From NCBI GenBank assembly GCA_013368375.1, contig JAACJP010000026.1, positions 124,001 to 188,000 on the forward strand: a DNA stretch of 64,000 bases. Direction: 5' to 3'. Source of the stretch: Tricholomella constricta (taxonomy: Eukaryota; Basidiomycota; Agaricomycetes; Agaricales; Lyophyllaceae). Below the pieces are notes generated by a model. It was not told the origin of the DNA, did no database searches, and saw only the letters and a program-made list of their open reading frames with translations. This document shows positions 31,070 to 43,714 of this stretch, piece by piece. The stretch's first letter is position 1, and the number at the start of each line of letters is the position of its first letter. A program made the translations under genes and the position numbers.

Positions 31070-32625
31070 TCAAAATACGAGCACCCTACCGAGCATGAAC
31101 CCGCCGTTTCCTCCAAGGTTTAAATTTCTCAGGTCCTTCCCACCAAGTCCAAGCCCAAGTCCTAACCCAGGCCCGGGGAGCACGTTCTTCCAACCCCGCG
31201 GATGATACGGTGACGATGCCACGTTTTCGTCCCACGAATCTCTCTCTTCCTTCGGAAGATTGCGCCGAACAGGCGGTAATGGCACCGGTGTCGACTTCCT
31301 AAACTCTGGAGGCGAGAGGTTGAAAGAGAGCAGGGACGGTGGAATCCAGCGCGATGGAGAAGGTGCGCGGCGACGGCGCTTTGGAGGGGCTGAGCACCTG
31401 GCTTGGCGCGTGGGAGATGGGGTCGACTGGAACTGATGAGCCGGGGAGCTCGCTTGGTCCGAAGAACCTGAGGACAAGGTGTTGGAGGTGGATGGAGAAG
31501 GATCGCGACCGTCACGCGCATCGGAGGATTGCCCAGCCACAAGGGAGGGCTGCTTGCCGGCGGTGAGAGCCACGTTAACGGGCTTGAGGATGCATCGCCT
31601 GACATGCCTATTCAGATTGGATGCGACGCCAAATCGACGGCCACATGTCTCGCAGACAAACGCTATACAAACCCTTAATCGACAATTTTTTCAACGAATA
31701 TCGACTAAAGCTCACCTTTTTCTCCAGTATGGACGAGAAGATGCTGTGAAATACATTCGTCAGTTTTACTGTCAAATGAATCAAGAAACGCGCTCACCTT
31801 TCTGAGCGTACTCGGTCGATCAAATCTACTCAATTCAATCAGCTATCATGACGAAGAGGAAAACTCCACCAGCAGATTGGCTCACCGCTTGTGGCACATC
31901 GTGCAGCCGTGTTTCTTCTCCCGCGATAAGTTGTCAACAGGACATGCCGCCAGTACCTCCGGCTCGACTGGGCGGACCTGTCGTACAGGCGGAGGCTGTG
32001 CGGCAAGGGCCATCTCAGACTGCGTGTCGCGAGTGCTGACAGGCGGCGCCTGATGCGAAACCTGCGGCGAGTTCCTCTCAGAGCGCGAGTTGGGGTTGAG
32101 CAAAACAGCCATAGATGCAGGAGTGGGGAGTTGAGCAGCAGGTGAAAGGACGATCGAATGTTCACTCAGACTATCTTTGGAGCTCCTTTTAATCGTCGCA
32201 AAGCCATGCTGAGGCAGGTGCACTGGAGGAACGTTAAGCACGTGCGCCATAGGAAGTCCGTGGATAGGCTCGGACGCAGGTGACCATCGCCACCGTTGTT
32301 GCAGCGGGAAATCCGCTATTCCCTCGGAGTGAAAAAAGTCGGTGCTCGAGACCGGATTCTCGGTGGTACCCATTCCGGTGGCGCACAAGCTAGTACTGGG
32401 CAGCCTCGACGAGGACTCGGGGAGCCTGGCTAGGTCTCCTCCGCGGTCAGGAAAATATCTATACTCTTGATGTGGATACGAGAGCGATGATCCCCTGGAG
32501 AAGCCCGAAAGATCGAGTCCGCCTGTCGACAAATAGCTATTGGACGTTCCCTGGTTTAGGTATGCAGCCTGAGCATGATAGACATCCTGGTGGTGAAAGG
32601 GCGGAGGATAGTATTGCGTTTGCAT
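31070..32625 (-). CDS. C2H2-type zinc-finger transcription factor
   Basis: Four exons. A 240-residue N-terminal region rich in Ser, Pro, Gln and Tyr precedes the fingers. Finger 1 has Cys241 and Cys244, with His257 and His261 after FDRPSTLRKHLLVH. The canonical TGEKAF linker follows. Finger 2 has Cys269, Cys272, His285 and Cys289 (CETCGRRFGVASNLNRHVRRC has Cys in the last ligand place), a CCHC variant. The fingers are spread over short exons of about 28 nt each. After them come Ser/Pro-rich sequence and a basic PPKRRRRAPS patch that could act as a nuclear signal. The protein is likely a sequence-specific DNA-binding regulator; its targets cannot be inferred. Confidence 0.85.
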
Positions 32626-33616
32626 AGTTGGGGTAGGGAAAAGCGGGTGAGCGGACCTGCCTCCCTCCAGTTATATATTTGCTGAAGCTAATACGTCTGC
32701 AGACGTCTCCCTTTGTGAACGAGGTGGGAATTCTGAAAGTCTGGGCACCTGCCACGATCCTCGAGACCTTCCCGGATCCTTTACGTACACGGAGCTGCAA
32801 TTCAACCGCCCGTTTCGATCTTCCTCACCAAAAAAAAACCTTATTACAATCATCCATGAGCTTCGTGTGCAATCCTGCACACCCTTTTGTGATACACAGA
32901 TCCTCCTTTCAGCATTTCGTCTCACCTGAGACGCTCTACCCTAATCCGTTTCTCCTTCTCAGAACCCCTAGATCTTCGCTGATTTTTCTGATAGAGGTGC
33001 GAACCTTTTCGGGGCTGTGAGCGGAGTCGTCCTCATGTTCCTACACATGTTGATGTTCCCCCTTCGGATGGTTTCGGACTTACAAAAGAAATGTTCAAGA
33101 TGTTCTTCCAGGCGGAGAATAACGACAGGACAACCGGCAATGACCCACTTTTCAATTAAACCGGCATCTAATCACTATCGACGATTCTGCTTTGCTTCTT
33201 TTACCTCATGGTCGCAATCGAGCCTGACTTTGGCCTATAAAGGCAATCGACATGCAAATTTGGGTCATTTTTTGTGGTCCCATAGCAGTGGGACTTGGCT
33301 GGGACGATTCAGAGATCTGTGATGGGCCAGGTAACATGTCTCCCGCGAACGTTGAGACCCTTTCAACCGGTTATCAGGGCAGCGCGTGTCATCTGAGCCC
33401 TCGTTCACGAGGAACAGCATGAAACTTCACATTGAAGTGTGGACGCAGATCGCCCGCGATGCTTTACTAGATCGCAAACAAAACACCGGCCCCCGATTCC
33501 ACGCTAACCAAATCACATTAATAGAACACGGAGACGAGACATCATCGGGTATCACATTGTATTGTATATGTTATACAAACCTTATATCCGACATGAACAT
33601 CGACAATCAATGCTAC
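32626..33616. other. Intergenic region upstream of the zinc-finger gene
   Basis: About 990 bp between the zinc-finger start and the end of the GH-like gene. A TTATATATTT stretch at about 32671-32680 could be its TATA element. No gene is visible. Confidence 0.4.
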
Positions 33617-36600
33617 TTACTTAGTGAACTTATTGAACAATTTGGTGCCCGCTGTCACAATTGAATAGACTGTCAGGAACATGAAACCGATAAGGCTGAA
33701 AAACTTACACTGCGCAACGGACTCGAGCTGCACCCTCGTCTTTCTCCCAGCAACCTTATCTACAGCACTCAACGCCGACCCCAGCAACCCTGTAGACGCG
33801 GTCGGAAATGAGGGCCCTGAGCTTGAAGCGCCAGGATACGGCGAGTGACTCGGCGGTCCTATAAATAGACGCAGAGCAGATATCAATGAACCGGGGTGAG
33901 AAAGGTATTTTGGGAGACTCACGAGGGGGCATAGGGGGCGGAGCTGGGGAACCCGAGCTCCCAGAATACCAGCCAGATGAGGCAGAAGGCATGGAAGGCG
34001 AGGAGGCACCATAAGGAGCGTTGGAGCCTGGCTGCCCGATGTAGCTTGGAGCGTAGCCCGTAGACTGTGGTTGCGGAATACTACCGATGTAGCTGTCTCC
34101 GCCTGGGGCCTGAGGGAACTGGAATCCGCCACCCTGGGGACGGCCGTCATTCAGAGAATGTCCGGGGCCATGAGGGACACCGTACGGCGGTTGAGAGGCT
34201 GTAGGCGGTGGACCACTGCCGTAGGAAGTCTGTCCAGGATAGGTTGAGCCTTGGGTGGCAGGGAACCCATGTGAAGGAGCTTGGCCAGGGTAATATGATC
34301 CCCCAGCCGGTCCCACGGGAAGTGGGCTATGAGGGGGCGATATATGAGGGATATTCACATAGCTTGGACCGTGAGGGGAAGGTGGAGTATAAGCTGAGGT
34401 GCGGTACGAAGACGGTCCGCCCTGTCCGGGGTATGAGGACGTCGGTGCAGTAGGTGGATAGGCAGATCCGCCGCCCGGGAACGAAGGTGCACCAGGCGGA
34501 GGTGGCGATCCACTCGAGGTGTACGAGGATGCCCCGGGCCCATGGAAGGAGGGTGTACCACCTGGTGTGTAGGTTGACGGAGAAGACCCGTATGGCAAGT
34601 GCGATGGTGGTGCCCCCGTCTTTCCTGGAGCATGAGCCCCGCTTGGAGGTGACTGGCCATGTGATTGGGGCGGTCGAGCACTCAGCGAAGCGTGAGGGCG
34701 CAGAGAAGTCGAAGAAGAATACAAAGAAGCTGTAAAGGTATGGGGCCTTGACAGATTGGCGCCTGCAGTATTCTGTTCAGGATATGATGACTGTTGTCCA
34801 GGAGGCAGTGTCTGGTGTTGTGGCTGAGAGCTGCCACCGACGCCCCAGTCTGGGGGCGGCCACTGTGCCTGACTCCAAGGTCCACCGGCCTGAGGTGCTG
34901 TGGCTTGAGTTGATGGATAAGATCCTGACGTTGGAGAGCTAGATTGAGCATAGCCCGACGGGGACTGAGGGCGAGACTGCGGCCTTGTATTCGATAATTG
35001 TGGACGACCACCTTGCGCCGCCGCTGGATGAGCAGGATGGAGAGGTGGTGGCGATGCAGCAGCTGGTCCGAGGCCCGGAGCCGGGGAGCCAATGCCATGT
35101 CGGCTAAAATCCTTCGCTAGCGAAGAAACGGGATCTTGTGGGGCACCAGCCGTGTATTGCGACGAAGCGCTGTGGTATGCATGGGATTGGGTATTACCGT
35201 ACGCGTGCGTTGGGTATGTACTCGCATTTGATGGAGACAACGCTGATGGATCGGGCGCTCCAGAAACACTGGGAGGATGATATTGAGAAGGATTGTATGG
35301 TTGATGTGGCCGCGAGTTTGCGTTGATCGGTGGAGGTCCAGTTGATTGGCGCACAGGGCCAGACGAGGGAGAGCTGTGTGCAGCCTCGTGTGTCGGTACC
35401 GTCGTACTCGTTGCCGGAGGCGATGAGGTGCGAGGTTCAATTGTGTTTGGCGTGGGCGTAGAAACAGGCGCTGTCTGAGCAGGAGTAGAAGACACAGCAG
35501 CGACGGAGGCGGCAGTAGACGCTAAAGCAACTTGAGATTGATTCTCCGAGATCTCGCCTGCTTCCAGAGAATAGGGTGGAGGGGGAGGCTCCTCCTTGTC
35601 TTCTTTCTGCGTAGCCAACCATTCTTGGTACGACTGCCCATCTGCTCCACCCGAGCCGCTGCCTCCTTCGCCCTCTTTCGATGCCCCAGAGACGAAATCA
35701 CCAGACTTGTGGTCTACTTCCTCATACTTCGGGCGAGAGGCCCAATAGTCTTGGAGCTCTTTAGATGGAAAGGTTTCATGAATTCTCCGTTCGCTTCTCA
35801 GTCCCTCGCCGGCAAAGCCACAAATTCTCATGTACCTGGAATAGTAACATAGAATGTCAATCAACCTTTAACGGAGTGGGAACGGTGCGCGACGATCGGG
35901 ACTAACCAATCCGACGGAAGGTCATATCCATCTTCATCCAGTGCCATAAATGGATGCTTATCTGATTCAGGGAGCATTCGCTTCTTTTCGACAACTGGCA
36001 TGAACGCAGTTCCTTCATCATACCTGCAGTCATAGCTTCAGAAAGAAAAAGCGGGTGGAGATGATAAATGGAAGAATACGCACTCATCCCACATTGCGCC
36101 ATAGATAGTCCTGACCCCTTGCCGCTTCGCGTTAGATATCTGCTTCCACAAGAAACGACCTCCGTTTCGCTTAATATCATTGAAACCCCATTCGCCTTTT
36201 GAGAGATTAAAACCCTGATTGTCAGATCGGCATAGATTAGCGACCAAGGAGGTAAACTGAAGGCGACGGCGAACTCACAGATCCTCCTGGAAAAACGACA
36301 GGGATGTAATCTATCTTTCTCCACCGCCCCTCCTCGTTGCGCTTCTTGATTAGCTCAACATCACCCTTTATCTTGGTCTCGGCGAAATCATCTGCAGCTT
36401 GTTCAGTTCCATATCGTCCAATCGTCCAAGGAGAGATGGCATCTAAGTCGTTGAGCCAGATATCCAGAAACTCTGGATTCCGATCAGCATCGCCCTCAGC
36501 GGTGCGCCAATGGGCAGGAGTGCCAGCCATAATGTAGGCACCGCCAGGAGTGACATTTCGGATAAACGATGTGATCGCTCCAACAAGTTCGGGAGTATGT

Positions 36601-37611
36601 CCTGCATTGTTGAAACCGAACCCTGCATATTTGTTTAGTAAAGATACATGACAAGATCCGGCAGAACATATCATACCCCACAGGCCGATGACAGGTTTTC
36701 CTTTCTCTCTGAGATAATTGGGACTGTCAAGAACACTTTTCTCGCGAATTAAATGGACCCAGTCGCGCTCCAGAATTCTCTGAACACGGTCTGGGGCTAC
36801 ACCAGTCACATCGTACCTGTCAAACAGGCATTATCAGCAAGATCTACGCCTTTTGATCACTGAATTCCCTCACATGATTGCGAAAACTCTCCCTTCTTTT
36901 TCTGCAGCCTCCCTGACGCGATCGCCGACTTCATCACGTATTCGCATAATTCCCTCGTTTCCAGCTTCGAGGTCACATTGGCCAGCGAAGCGCTGGAGGA
37001 ATGCACCATCAACTCCGTGTTCCGCCATCCAGTGAAAGTGGCTGCAGGGCTATGATTGTCAGCTCGATCCCACACAGCTTTCAAATCAACCGAACGCGCG
37101 TACCGCTGCACAGTCTTAGGATGGCGTGAAGAGAACAAGAACACCTGCTCGCCGGATTTCGTCTTGAGCCCGGGTGCAGGGAACAGCTCTGATGGCGAGT
37201 AGCTCGACACATCTGGCCACAGATCAGTGTTGGGCCGTCCACCGTGCGGTATGGGAGCGTCGAACCAATGAAGCCATCCATGATGCCCTGCACAATAGAA
37301 TGAATGAGTTGCCTGCCTGTGCGCAGTGGCAAGTTACACACCTGGTCCTACAGGCTCCCCATCTCCGCCACAAGTAAACCTGAAGATTGAACGACGTTAG
37401 TTATAGCTTCGACGCACTTAGGACGCGACATCTGGTGCGCCAAGGTCTCCAGCACACACCATCCTTGATAGCCCACCAAAAACTTGTCCTGTATCGTCGA
37501 TGGGTCTGCTCTGCATGGCAGCTTCATTATCAGTTCACGGGACCAGCTATGTAATACCACTTACCGCTTCAGAATCTTCCCCTTCCCTTTATTTGGGTCA
37601 TAGCTGGCCAT
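33617..37611 (-). CDS. GH71/GH99-like TIM-barrel protein with long Pro/Ser/Gly-rich tail
   Basis: A multi-exon gene starting at ATG 37611 (MASYDPNKGKGKILKR). The first 450 or so residues match the fungal family often labelled xylosidase/arabinosidase and related to GH71/GH99: LVGYQGWFTCGGDGEPVG, PNTDLWPDVSSYSPSELFP, HWMAEHGVDGAFLQRFAGQC, YIMAGTPAHWRTAEGDADRN, YGAMWDEYDEGTAFMPVV and PSDWYMRICGFAGEGLRSER. No signal peptide is seen, so secretion is doubtful, and the substrate is unproven. A tail of about 600 residues follows, made of Pro, Ser, Gly, Tyr and Gln, ending in a more ordered segment with VDKVAGRKTRVQLESVAQ and, after a 57 nt intron (33652-33708), SGTKLFNKFTK. The tail looks disordered and prion- or mucin-like. 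The gene shares a 194 bp divergent promoter region with the kinase gene to its right. Confidence 0.82.
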
Positions 37612-37805
37612 TAGATGTTCCCGATTATACGATGATTGTTGAGTATTGAGTGAGGAACGTGGTGGTTGTGGTAAAAGCTATGCAAAGTTGCACAGCCAAA
37701 AAATCGCCGCAGACCATGAAAGGGGCCAAGTCCCAACAAGATTGACATTTTGTCATTTGACATGGACAGCCACCGAGCACGGACCTGACTCACACCGCGA
37801 CCACG

Positions 37806-38655
37806 ATGGATGGAGAGGCTTTCAAGCTGGCTCAATTCCTCGTCGAAAAGCTGGCAAAGTATGCTCTTGAGTCTGTAGAAAATCCCTGTTAGCTGCTCAA
37901 GTCAAGTCTCTGTCAGGACTCCGCGCTCTTCTCGGCTCCTTGTTGGAATTTCAGGGATCCCAGCCTCTGGCAAATCGACATTCGCACACCTCCTTACAGC
38001 CGACACCAACGAGCTCCTTGCATCTGGTGCAGAACCTGTTGGCGATACCACCTCGAGGGCGCTCCTTATCGGCCTAGATGGATGGCACCTCAGTCGTGCT
38101 CAGCTTGATCAATTACCAGATCCGAAACTCGCTCATGACAGACGGGGCATTCACTGGACGTTTGATGGACCGGGATACGTTGACTTTGTGCGCTCGCTGC
38201 GCGAACCTTTGAACCCGGACACGCCGATCATCACTGCACCGTCCTTCGATCACGCTATGAAGGATCCTACTTACGACGACGTGACCGTCCACCCATACCA
38301 TCGCATTGTTATCATAGAAGGACTTTATACCTTCCTCTCTATTGCCCCCTGGAATGAAGCTGGACTTCTCCTGGATGAACGATGGCATATCCAGATCGAC
38401 ATTGACACGGCTCAAGGAAGGCTCATTAAGCGCCATGTTGTGACTGGCGTTGCCAAGGACATGGCAGAGGCTGTGTGGAGAGCAGAAGAAAACGACATGC
38501 CAAGTATGTCATATTTATCCCGCGTTATCTCTCTTACAATCGGCAAACCTTACTTCTTAGATGGACGGTTCGTGATTGCCAACACGTTGGAACCCACAAG
38601 GATAATTCATAACATTGACGACCCGTCCCTAACCTCTAGACCAGTGTCCGGCTAG
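37806..38655 (+). CDS. YFH7: YFH7-like P-loop kinase (uridine/phosphoribulokinase family)
   Basis: Three exons. After a short N-terminal helix (MDGEAFKLAQFLVEKLAK) and a 57 nt intron, the Walker A motif GIPASGKST appears, then LIGLDGWHLSRAQLDQLPDP, RRGIHWTFDGPGYVDF, YHRIVIIEGLYTFL (Walker B strand) and a C-terminal NGRFVIANTLEPTRIIHNID. The layout matches the PRK/uridine kinase-like family and especially yeast Yfh7, whose substrate is not established. About 230 residues, shorter than yeast Yfh7. The second intron splits the codon before GRFVIAN. The start lies 194 bp from the divergent GH-like gene. Confidence 0.83.
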
Positions 38656-39682
38656 ATTCAATGACTTTCGTTTCTGTGTGCTTTTTCACTGAGTGCCTGG
38701 CGCCTTCACGAACATTTTTCCGAACCTTTGACCCTGATCGTCTCTTGCCTGAAAATGACCATATGACGATGATTTGCCTCATGGCTGTGGCTGCTTTCCT
38801 CCATGATCATCACCTCGAGATCCTTGATAGTCTTGTTCTAGAAGCAGACATAAGGTCCTTGAATACCGTGAAGACCTTGACCGACGTCCCCGCCCAGATT
38901 TCGTGGTCATGTTTCTGGAAACATGTCAACCCGCGAAGATAATCCGGGGTGCAAAACGCGTTCCTTGGGACTCTACGATTCTCGACTTCTTGATCTAGTT
39001 TTTGGCTCTCCCTTGCGGCTGTTCAGCGATTCTAGTGACCGTTGGGATAACTTGAACCTACTTCACGACTGAGCTCGCGGGCGTACCGAGCCTATCCCTC
39101 AATTCTTAATCTCCGGATTTTTTTCGGCCGTGAAGGAGGTTTCCTACGGACTATTCATGCACTCTTTGTCTCCACCTGAAACACATTCCTACTTCTGCAT
39201 TCAACATCCGCCCAACCTGACATGCCTTTTCATATTCCAGAAATTCAACTATCTGAAGTCTCGAATTGATTCTCGTTCCTGTCAAGGAGCGATCACCTTG
39301 ACCTTGACAGGTTCAGTCCAGCTGACGCTTGCTGAGAATTCTCCGCTGAGTTTGCTCGTAGATTCCCCTGCCCTAGCGCGCCTCTTAGTTCATGGAGCAC
39401 AGACGAGGTGCCCTGCTCAGAGTTGACCGCTTGCAACACCTCAAGCATTAAGCGCTCTCCAGTCGCCCTCGCATTGCCGCAACAAATACAACAAGGGTAC
39501 GTAATAAATTCATATATTGATTTTCGTCGCAAGAAGCCTTCTCTGAAATATGTAAGTGAGACCCTTTCCTTTCTGTACTTCGGTCGGTTGTTCTGGGCAG
39601 TCCTACATTCCTGCGGTCCGTCCGACCACCATCGAGCGTTTTCTGCTTCGTTCCTTGCGTACACGGTGCTCCTCCGCCGCCG

Positions 39683-39724
39683 GCGTCTACGGTGCACCAG
39701 CTGTATCAGCCAGGGTTTCAACTT
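39683..39724 (+). repeat. Inverted dispersed repeat, copy 1
   Basis: Pairs with 40914-40955 in opposite orientation, with about 40 of 42 positions equal by eye. Both copies read TVHQLYQPGFQL in an open frame, but the flanking sequence does not match. Confidence 0.7.
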
Positions 39725-40913
39725 GACAGTTGGAACCAAAGACGTTGAGAAGTAACTTACATAATTTCGAACCACTATGCGACAGCTTTCTATGAACGTT
39801 ATCACTGGTAATATGGCCAAGGCGGACGGTTTCTGCTGTTCCCCAGATAAATATAGAAAACAATTTTCCTCTTCTGTAGAATGGAATTCCTGACTTCAAA
39901 TTTGCGCCTCAATCTGCATGGAATGTTTCAATACCCTGCCTTTCTTTCAATTCCTTGGATGCCGACGCTTACAAGACTGTTAGTATCCCTGACGAACAGG
40001 ATCTCTCGTGGAAAATTTTTGATTCTGGGTGGCGAAACAGCTGTCAAACTTTATTCTTATAGCAACTAGTAGGAAGATCAGTAAATTTGTATCAGCCAGA
40101 GAATTCTCAGCACACATGGCGAGAATTAATGGTCTTTGTTCGGAACTCAGGGCGGATTAGCCAGGGGAATGAGGACTGAGAAAAGTGTTAGCATTAGAAT
40201 CTATCGAGCTTGTAGAATAAGGTGCGAGATGATGTATGCGAAGTGGGTGAAAGCGCGAAGCGCTTCCCGGCGTAAGGAAAAGGAATCTACCCAAGCCCAA
40301 TCGGCCGAGGCGAGCTGCGATGGGCGGGGTGGGAGCCCAAACTCGCATGCTAGGCGAGGGTCATGAGACGAGTACCAGTTCCCTTACACCAGCTTGCTGC
40401 GTGAAGGTGAGTGTTCGAGTTTAGAGGGAGTGGAGGATGGGGCAAAGAAAGGGGTGTGGAGCCGCTCCCGACGACGGAGGGCTCGAGTTTCCGGGAACGT
40501 CGAGGTGGCCGGAGGAGAGGAGATGTCGGCAACGCCCGACGTTCCCACAAAGTGCATCTAATCCTTCGGTCGTTCCTCGCTTACTAGATAACAATCTCAA
40601 ACATGTTGTGAGCACAGAGGGCTAACGTATTAGCACACAACCGACATACCAGGGTCAGTGACAATATTCTAGCATGAACTCCAGTCTGTCTAAATGAGCG
40701 CAAATCGATAAGAATAAAGATATGTAACGTGGAGTTCCTGATGTTGTTGGCAGAAAACAGATTGTCGCTCAACGTGAACAACGCCATCGAACACCATAGA
40801 TCGCGTTGATGCCAAAATCCGTTGAAGCATGATGGTAATTTGGACAAAATCTCAACGCGTATCGTCACTATTTCCGACTAACCTTCGCTTGGATTTAAGA
40901 ATTGATCAATACG

Positions 40914-40955
40914 AAGTTGAAATCCTGGCTGATACAGCTGGTGCACCGTAGGCGT
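40914..40955 (-). repeat. Inverted dispersed repeat, copy 2
   Basis: Minus-strand partner of 39683-39724. Here it lies inside an open frame of 69 codons (40878-41087) that I cannot identify. Confidence 0.7.
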
Positions 40956-41809
40956 CCCTTTCCATCCAGCAACTTTATGTCCGCTCACAAGTGTGGCAAG
41001 GCACACAGCCCTTGACACGAGGATGCGAAATAATCGGCAGCTCTCCTGTGCGAGGGTGGCCATCTGCTCATCCTGAACGTGGGTCACCTTGCTCCTCGCT
41101 CTTATAACCGATATCAGGGCATATACCTTCCTCGTTTCGACACTTCGCTATGGCCATATATTTCTGCCCGCGTCTTTCCATCCAAAAGTGCCGGGGGGTT
41201 CTTCAAATGCTCTGCGTGGAGATCTAAAAATTCGTCGTGCGCGTCTAGGTTCCATCCATTTTCCATTGACCACTCGATCGTACGAGATGCATGCAGAATG
41301 GGGCCCCATCGTTAAGGAACGGAAGAGCTTTGCTGCCATATTGGTCTCACCGCCGGCCCACGTATTATACAGGAACAGGCTTGCGTAAAGATTATCGCTC
41401 CGGCGTTCATGAAGTCGCGCGTGGCTCAGTGCGCATCTGTTCTTGCTTCACCACGCCGCCGGCCATACACATGCTCGATGAACACGTTAGCATCATTCGT
41501 GGACTTTGTTCCGATCCCAGCGCAAAGTTCTCATGATCCACGGTGCCTGTGACCACGACCCATATTCAAGGACTCACAAGAGATGCAGGCAGCGGTTTCA
41601 AGGGTGCTGGGAGCTTCCAAGGAAAACATAGCGGTATATCTCTCCTCCACGTCTGGTTTGCCACTCAACGCTCCCCGCGAACGTTGTTGACGCTCGACCG
41701 GAAAACCGAAACGAGATTTTGCGGGCGCGTTGTTTGTGCTTATTACTTCCCAAACCCCCCGGTCCAATGACATCATCGTATAAAACGCGTCGCGACTTTC
41801 AGTCGCGTC

Positions 41810-42745
41810 ATGAACAACTTGCCTTCCGTCTACCACATATCTCCACGCTTCGACATATCAAATTTTTTGACCATGCCCAGGCATGGTCGCTCAGGTCCTC
41901 CAACAAATGGTTATTACCCTCGCCAGCACGAGAACGCTGCGCTACAATCTCACGTTGCTTTCTTTGATACGGACGGCGATGGTATTATATGGCCTTCCGA
42001 CACGTGCGTCACATCGGACCTGCGGTATATTTGATTTGGACTCACTGAAATGCATCTTCTCGATCTTAGCTTCGCTGGCTTCAGAGTTCTTGGACTTGGA
42101 GTTCTTTTTTCTCTTTTTTCTACAGTGCTTATACACGGAAGCCTATCGTGCGTTGTGCTTTGCGATGCCGTACGCCTGGATATCTTTTGACCGGCTGGAA
42201 TAGCTGGCTCACCTTTGGAACTCTCCTTCCGGATCCCTTTTTTCGACTGAAAGTAGAATACATGCACAGGGTCCGTGTCTTCGTATCTGAGGGTCGCTCA
42301 CCTCACTAAATGCGTCTATTTCTTTCAGGGAAAGCATGGTTCTGACACCGAAGCATACACATCGACAGGCGCTTTTGACGAGACCCGCTTCAACTACATA
42401 TTCGACATGTACTCCTGCGAGCCCCACACGCACCTGACCTTTTCCGAGTGCGTGAATATGCTGCACGGCAACAGGAACGCTTTCGATATTGTAAGTCAAA
42501 TTGTACCCGGGTACAGTATAATAAACACTGAGCCTTCCTAGTTTGGCTGGTGCACTGCTGTGCTTGAATGGGTTACGACGTACCTGGTTCTGTGGCCTGA
42601 GGACGGGAAGATGAAGAAAGAGGACATCCGCGGGGTCTACGATGTAGGCAATGGTTCCGAATCCCTGCTTCAGGGTGCTAACTTCGGTCGGCCACAGGGT
42701 TCACTGTTTTACAAGAAATCTGGGAGATCCATGAAAGGACACTGA
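41810..42745 (+). CDS. Caleosin (lipid-droplet peroxygenase family)
   Basis: Five exons. HVAFFDTDGDGIIWPSDT is the caleosin EF-hand, with Asp-Thr-Asp-Gly-Asp-Gly as the calcium loop. FAGFRVLGLGVLFSLFSTVL forms the hydrophobic hairpin region and ends in IHG, where the family has a haem-ligand His. Then come LLPDPFFRLKVEYMHR, GKHGSDTEAYTSTGAFDE, FGWCTAVLEWVTTYLVLW and GSLFYKKSG. Caleosins sit on lipid droplets or the ER and, in plants and some fungi, oxygenate fatty acids using hydroperoxides. Introns were placed where the reading resumes these motifs. Two starts are possible, 41810 and 41873; the second has a better -3 base and gives the shorter N-terminus. Confidence 0.87.
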
Positions 42746-43714
42746 GACTGTTTTGCTTATTTGCTTTTTTCGTCTCGTTATCCGTCTTGAACTGTGCATT
42801 GAGATTCAGCACTAGTGACTGACTTTCTGTTATACATCTCATGTACACATTGTTCGTCAATCAGAATCAGAGTTCGGCTGGACTCGGACTAATGATAGGG
42901 CTCGCAGAAAGCGCCGAAGAGCGTGAAAGCACTGGAGGCTCAATGTCGTCCTGACTCGTTTTAGCTCAATTGACTTGTCAACCTTTAGGCTCAACCTGCC
43001 TGCAGCTGCCAAAACCGGTCAATCTGGTCTGATTGAACAACACTCGGTTAGAGGTGTGCGAAGAGGAGAGAAAAACATCTAAGATCACCTCAGTTGGAAG
43101 GGGGCGTTAAGTCCAGAGGGCAATAAGTCCGTCGCGATCAAGAACGTGAAGGACGAGGAGACGAAGCCAGTGTTGAAGAAAGACGTAGAGTAGGCATTCC
43201 AATCAAGAAATAGGCGTCTTTCGTGAAAGTTGAGAACTCAGAGGCGGCGCCACCCGCAAAAGTGAGGGTGCAATCTATTTTCAGACTGTATATAAAGATC
43301 AAGAGCGCTGATGAGAAGGAGCAGGAGAGAAGTAACAAGGATGACACCAAACGCGTCGCAAGCGTATTATGAATTCAGAGATTGCGGTCGACAGTTACCT
43401 CATTCTCCCTTCGCCATGGTACGCACGCACTCCCGGCGCACGAAGCGACAGACCTCGAAACTGGCCAGGCATAACCAGCCCGCCTCGCATTGAAGTTTGC
43501 ACGATTCAATTGAGTTGGTGCATTGCTGCACTTGCGGTTCTGTCTAACCACTTGATGTATCAGCAAATGAGGCCGCGATGCTCTTTGGTGTAACGCGGAC
43601 ATGATTACCCTTTGTGTTCCCGGACCGTGAAGCGCGAGCGGATACAAATGGACAAGAAACCTCAAATCAAAACATCATACGCACCAACACTTTTTCATCC
43701 ATCCCCGCCTTACC
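42746..43714. other. Intergenic region upstream of the SDR pseudogene
   Basis: About 970 bp with no recognised gene. A minus-strand frame at 43138-43350 has a hydrophobic beginning but no further support. Confidence 0.4.

Larger units (their letters stand above)
38656..41809. other. Gene-poor 3.1 kb region
   Basis: No complete gene is recognised. Open frames are short and lack domains. A segment of about 42 bp occurs twice in inverted orientation (39683-39724 and 40914-40955) and encodes TVHQLYQPGFQL in both places, hinting at fragments of an old gene family or transposon. The remainder shows no clear repeat. Confidence 0.5.

Noticed and set aside
33617..33730. C-terminal transmembrane anchor of the GH-like protein as its main form
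   Set aside because: The hydrophobic stretch corresponds exactly to a 57 nt segment with a GTAAGT donor and GTGACAG acceptor. Splicing it gives a coherent polar C-terminus, so the anchor is kept only as a possible retained-intron isoform.
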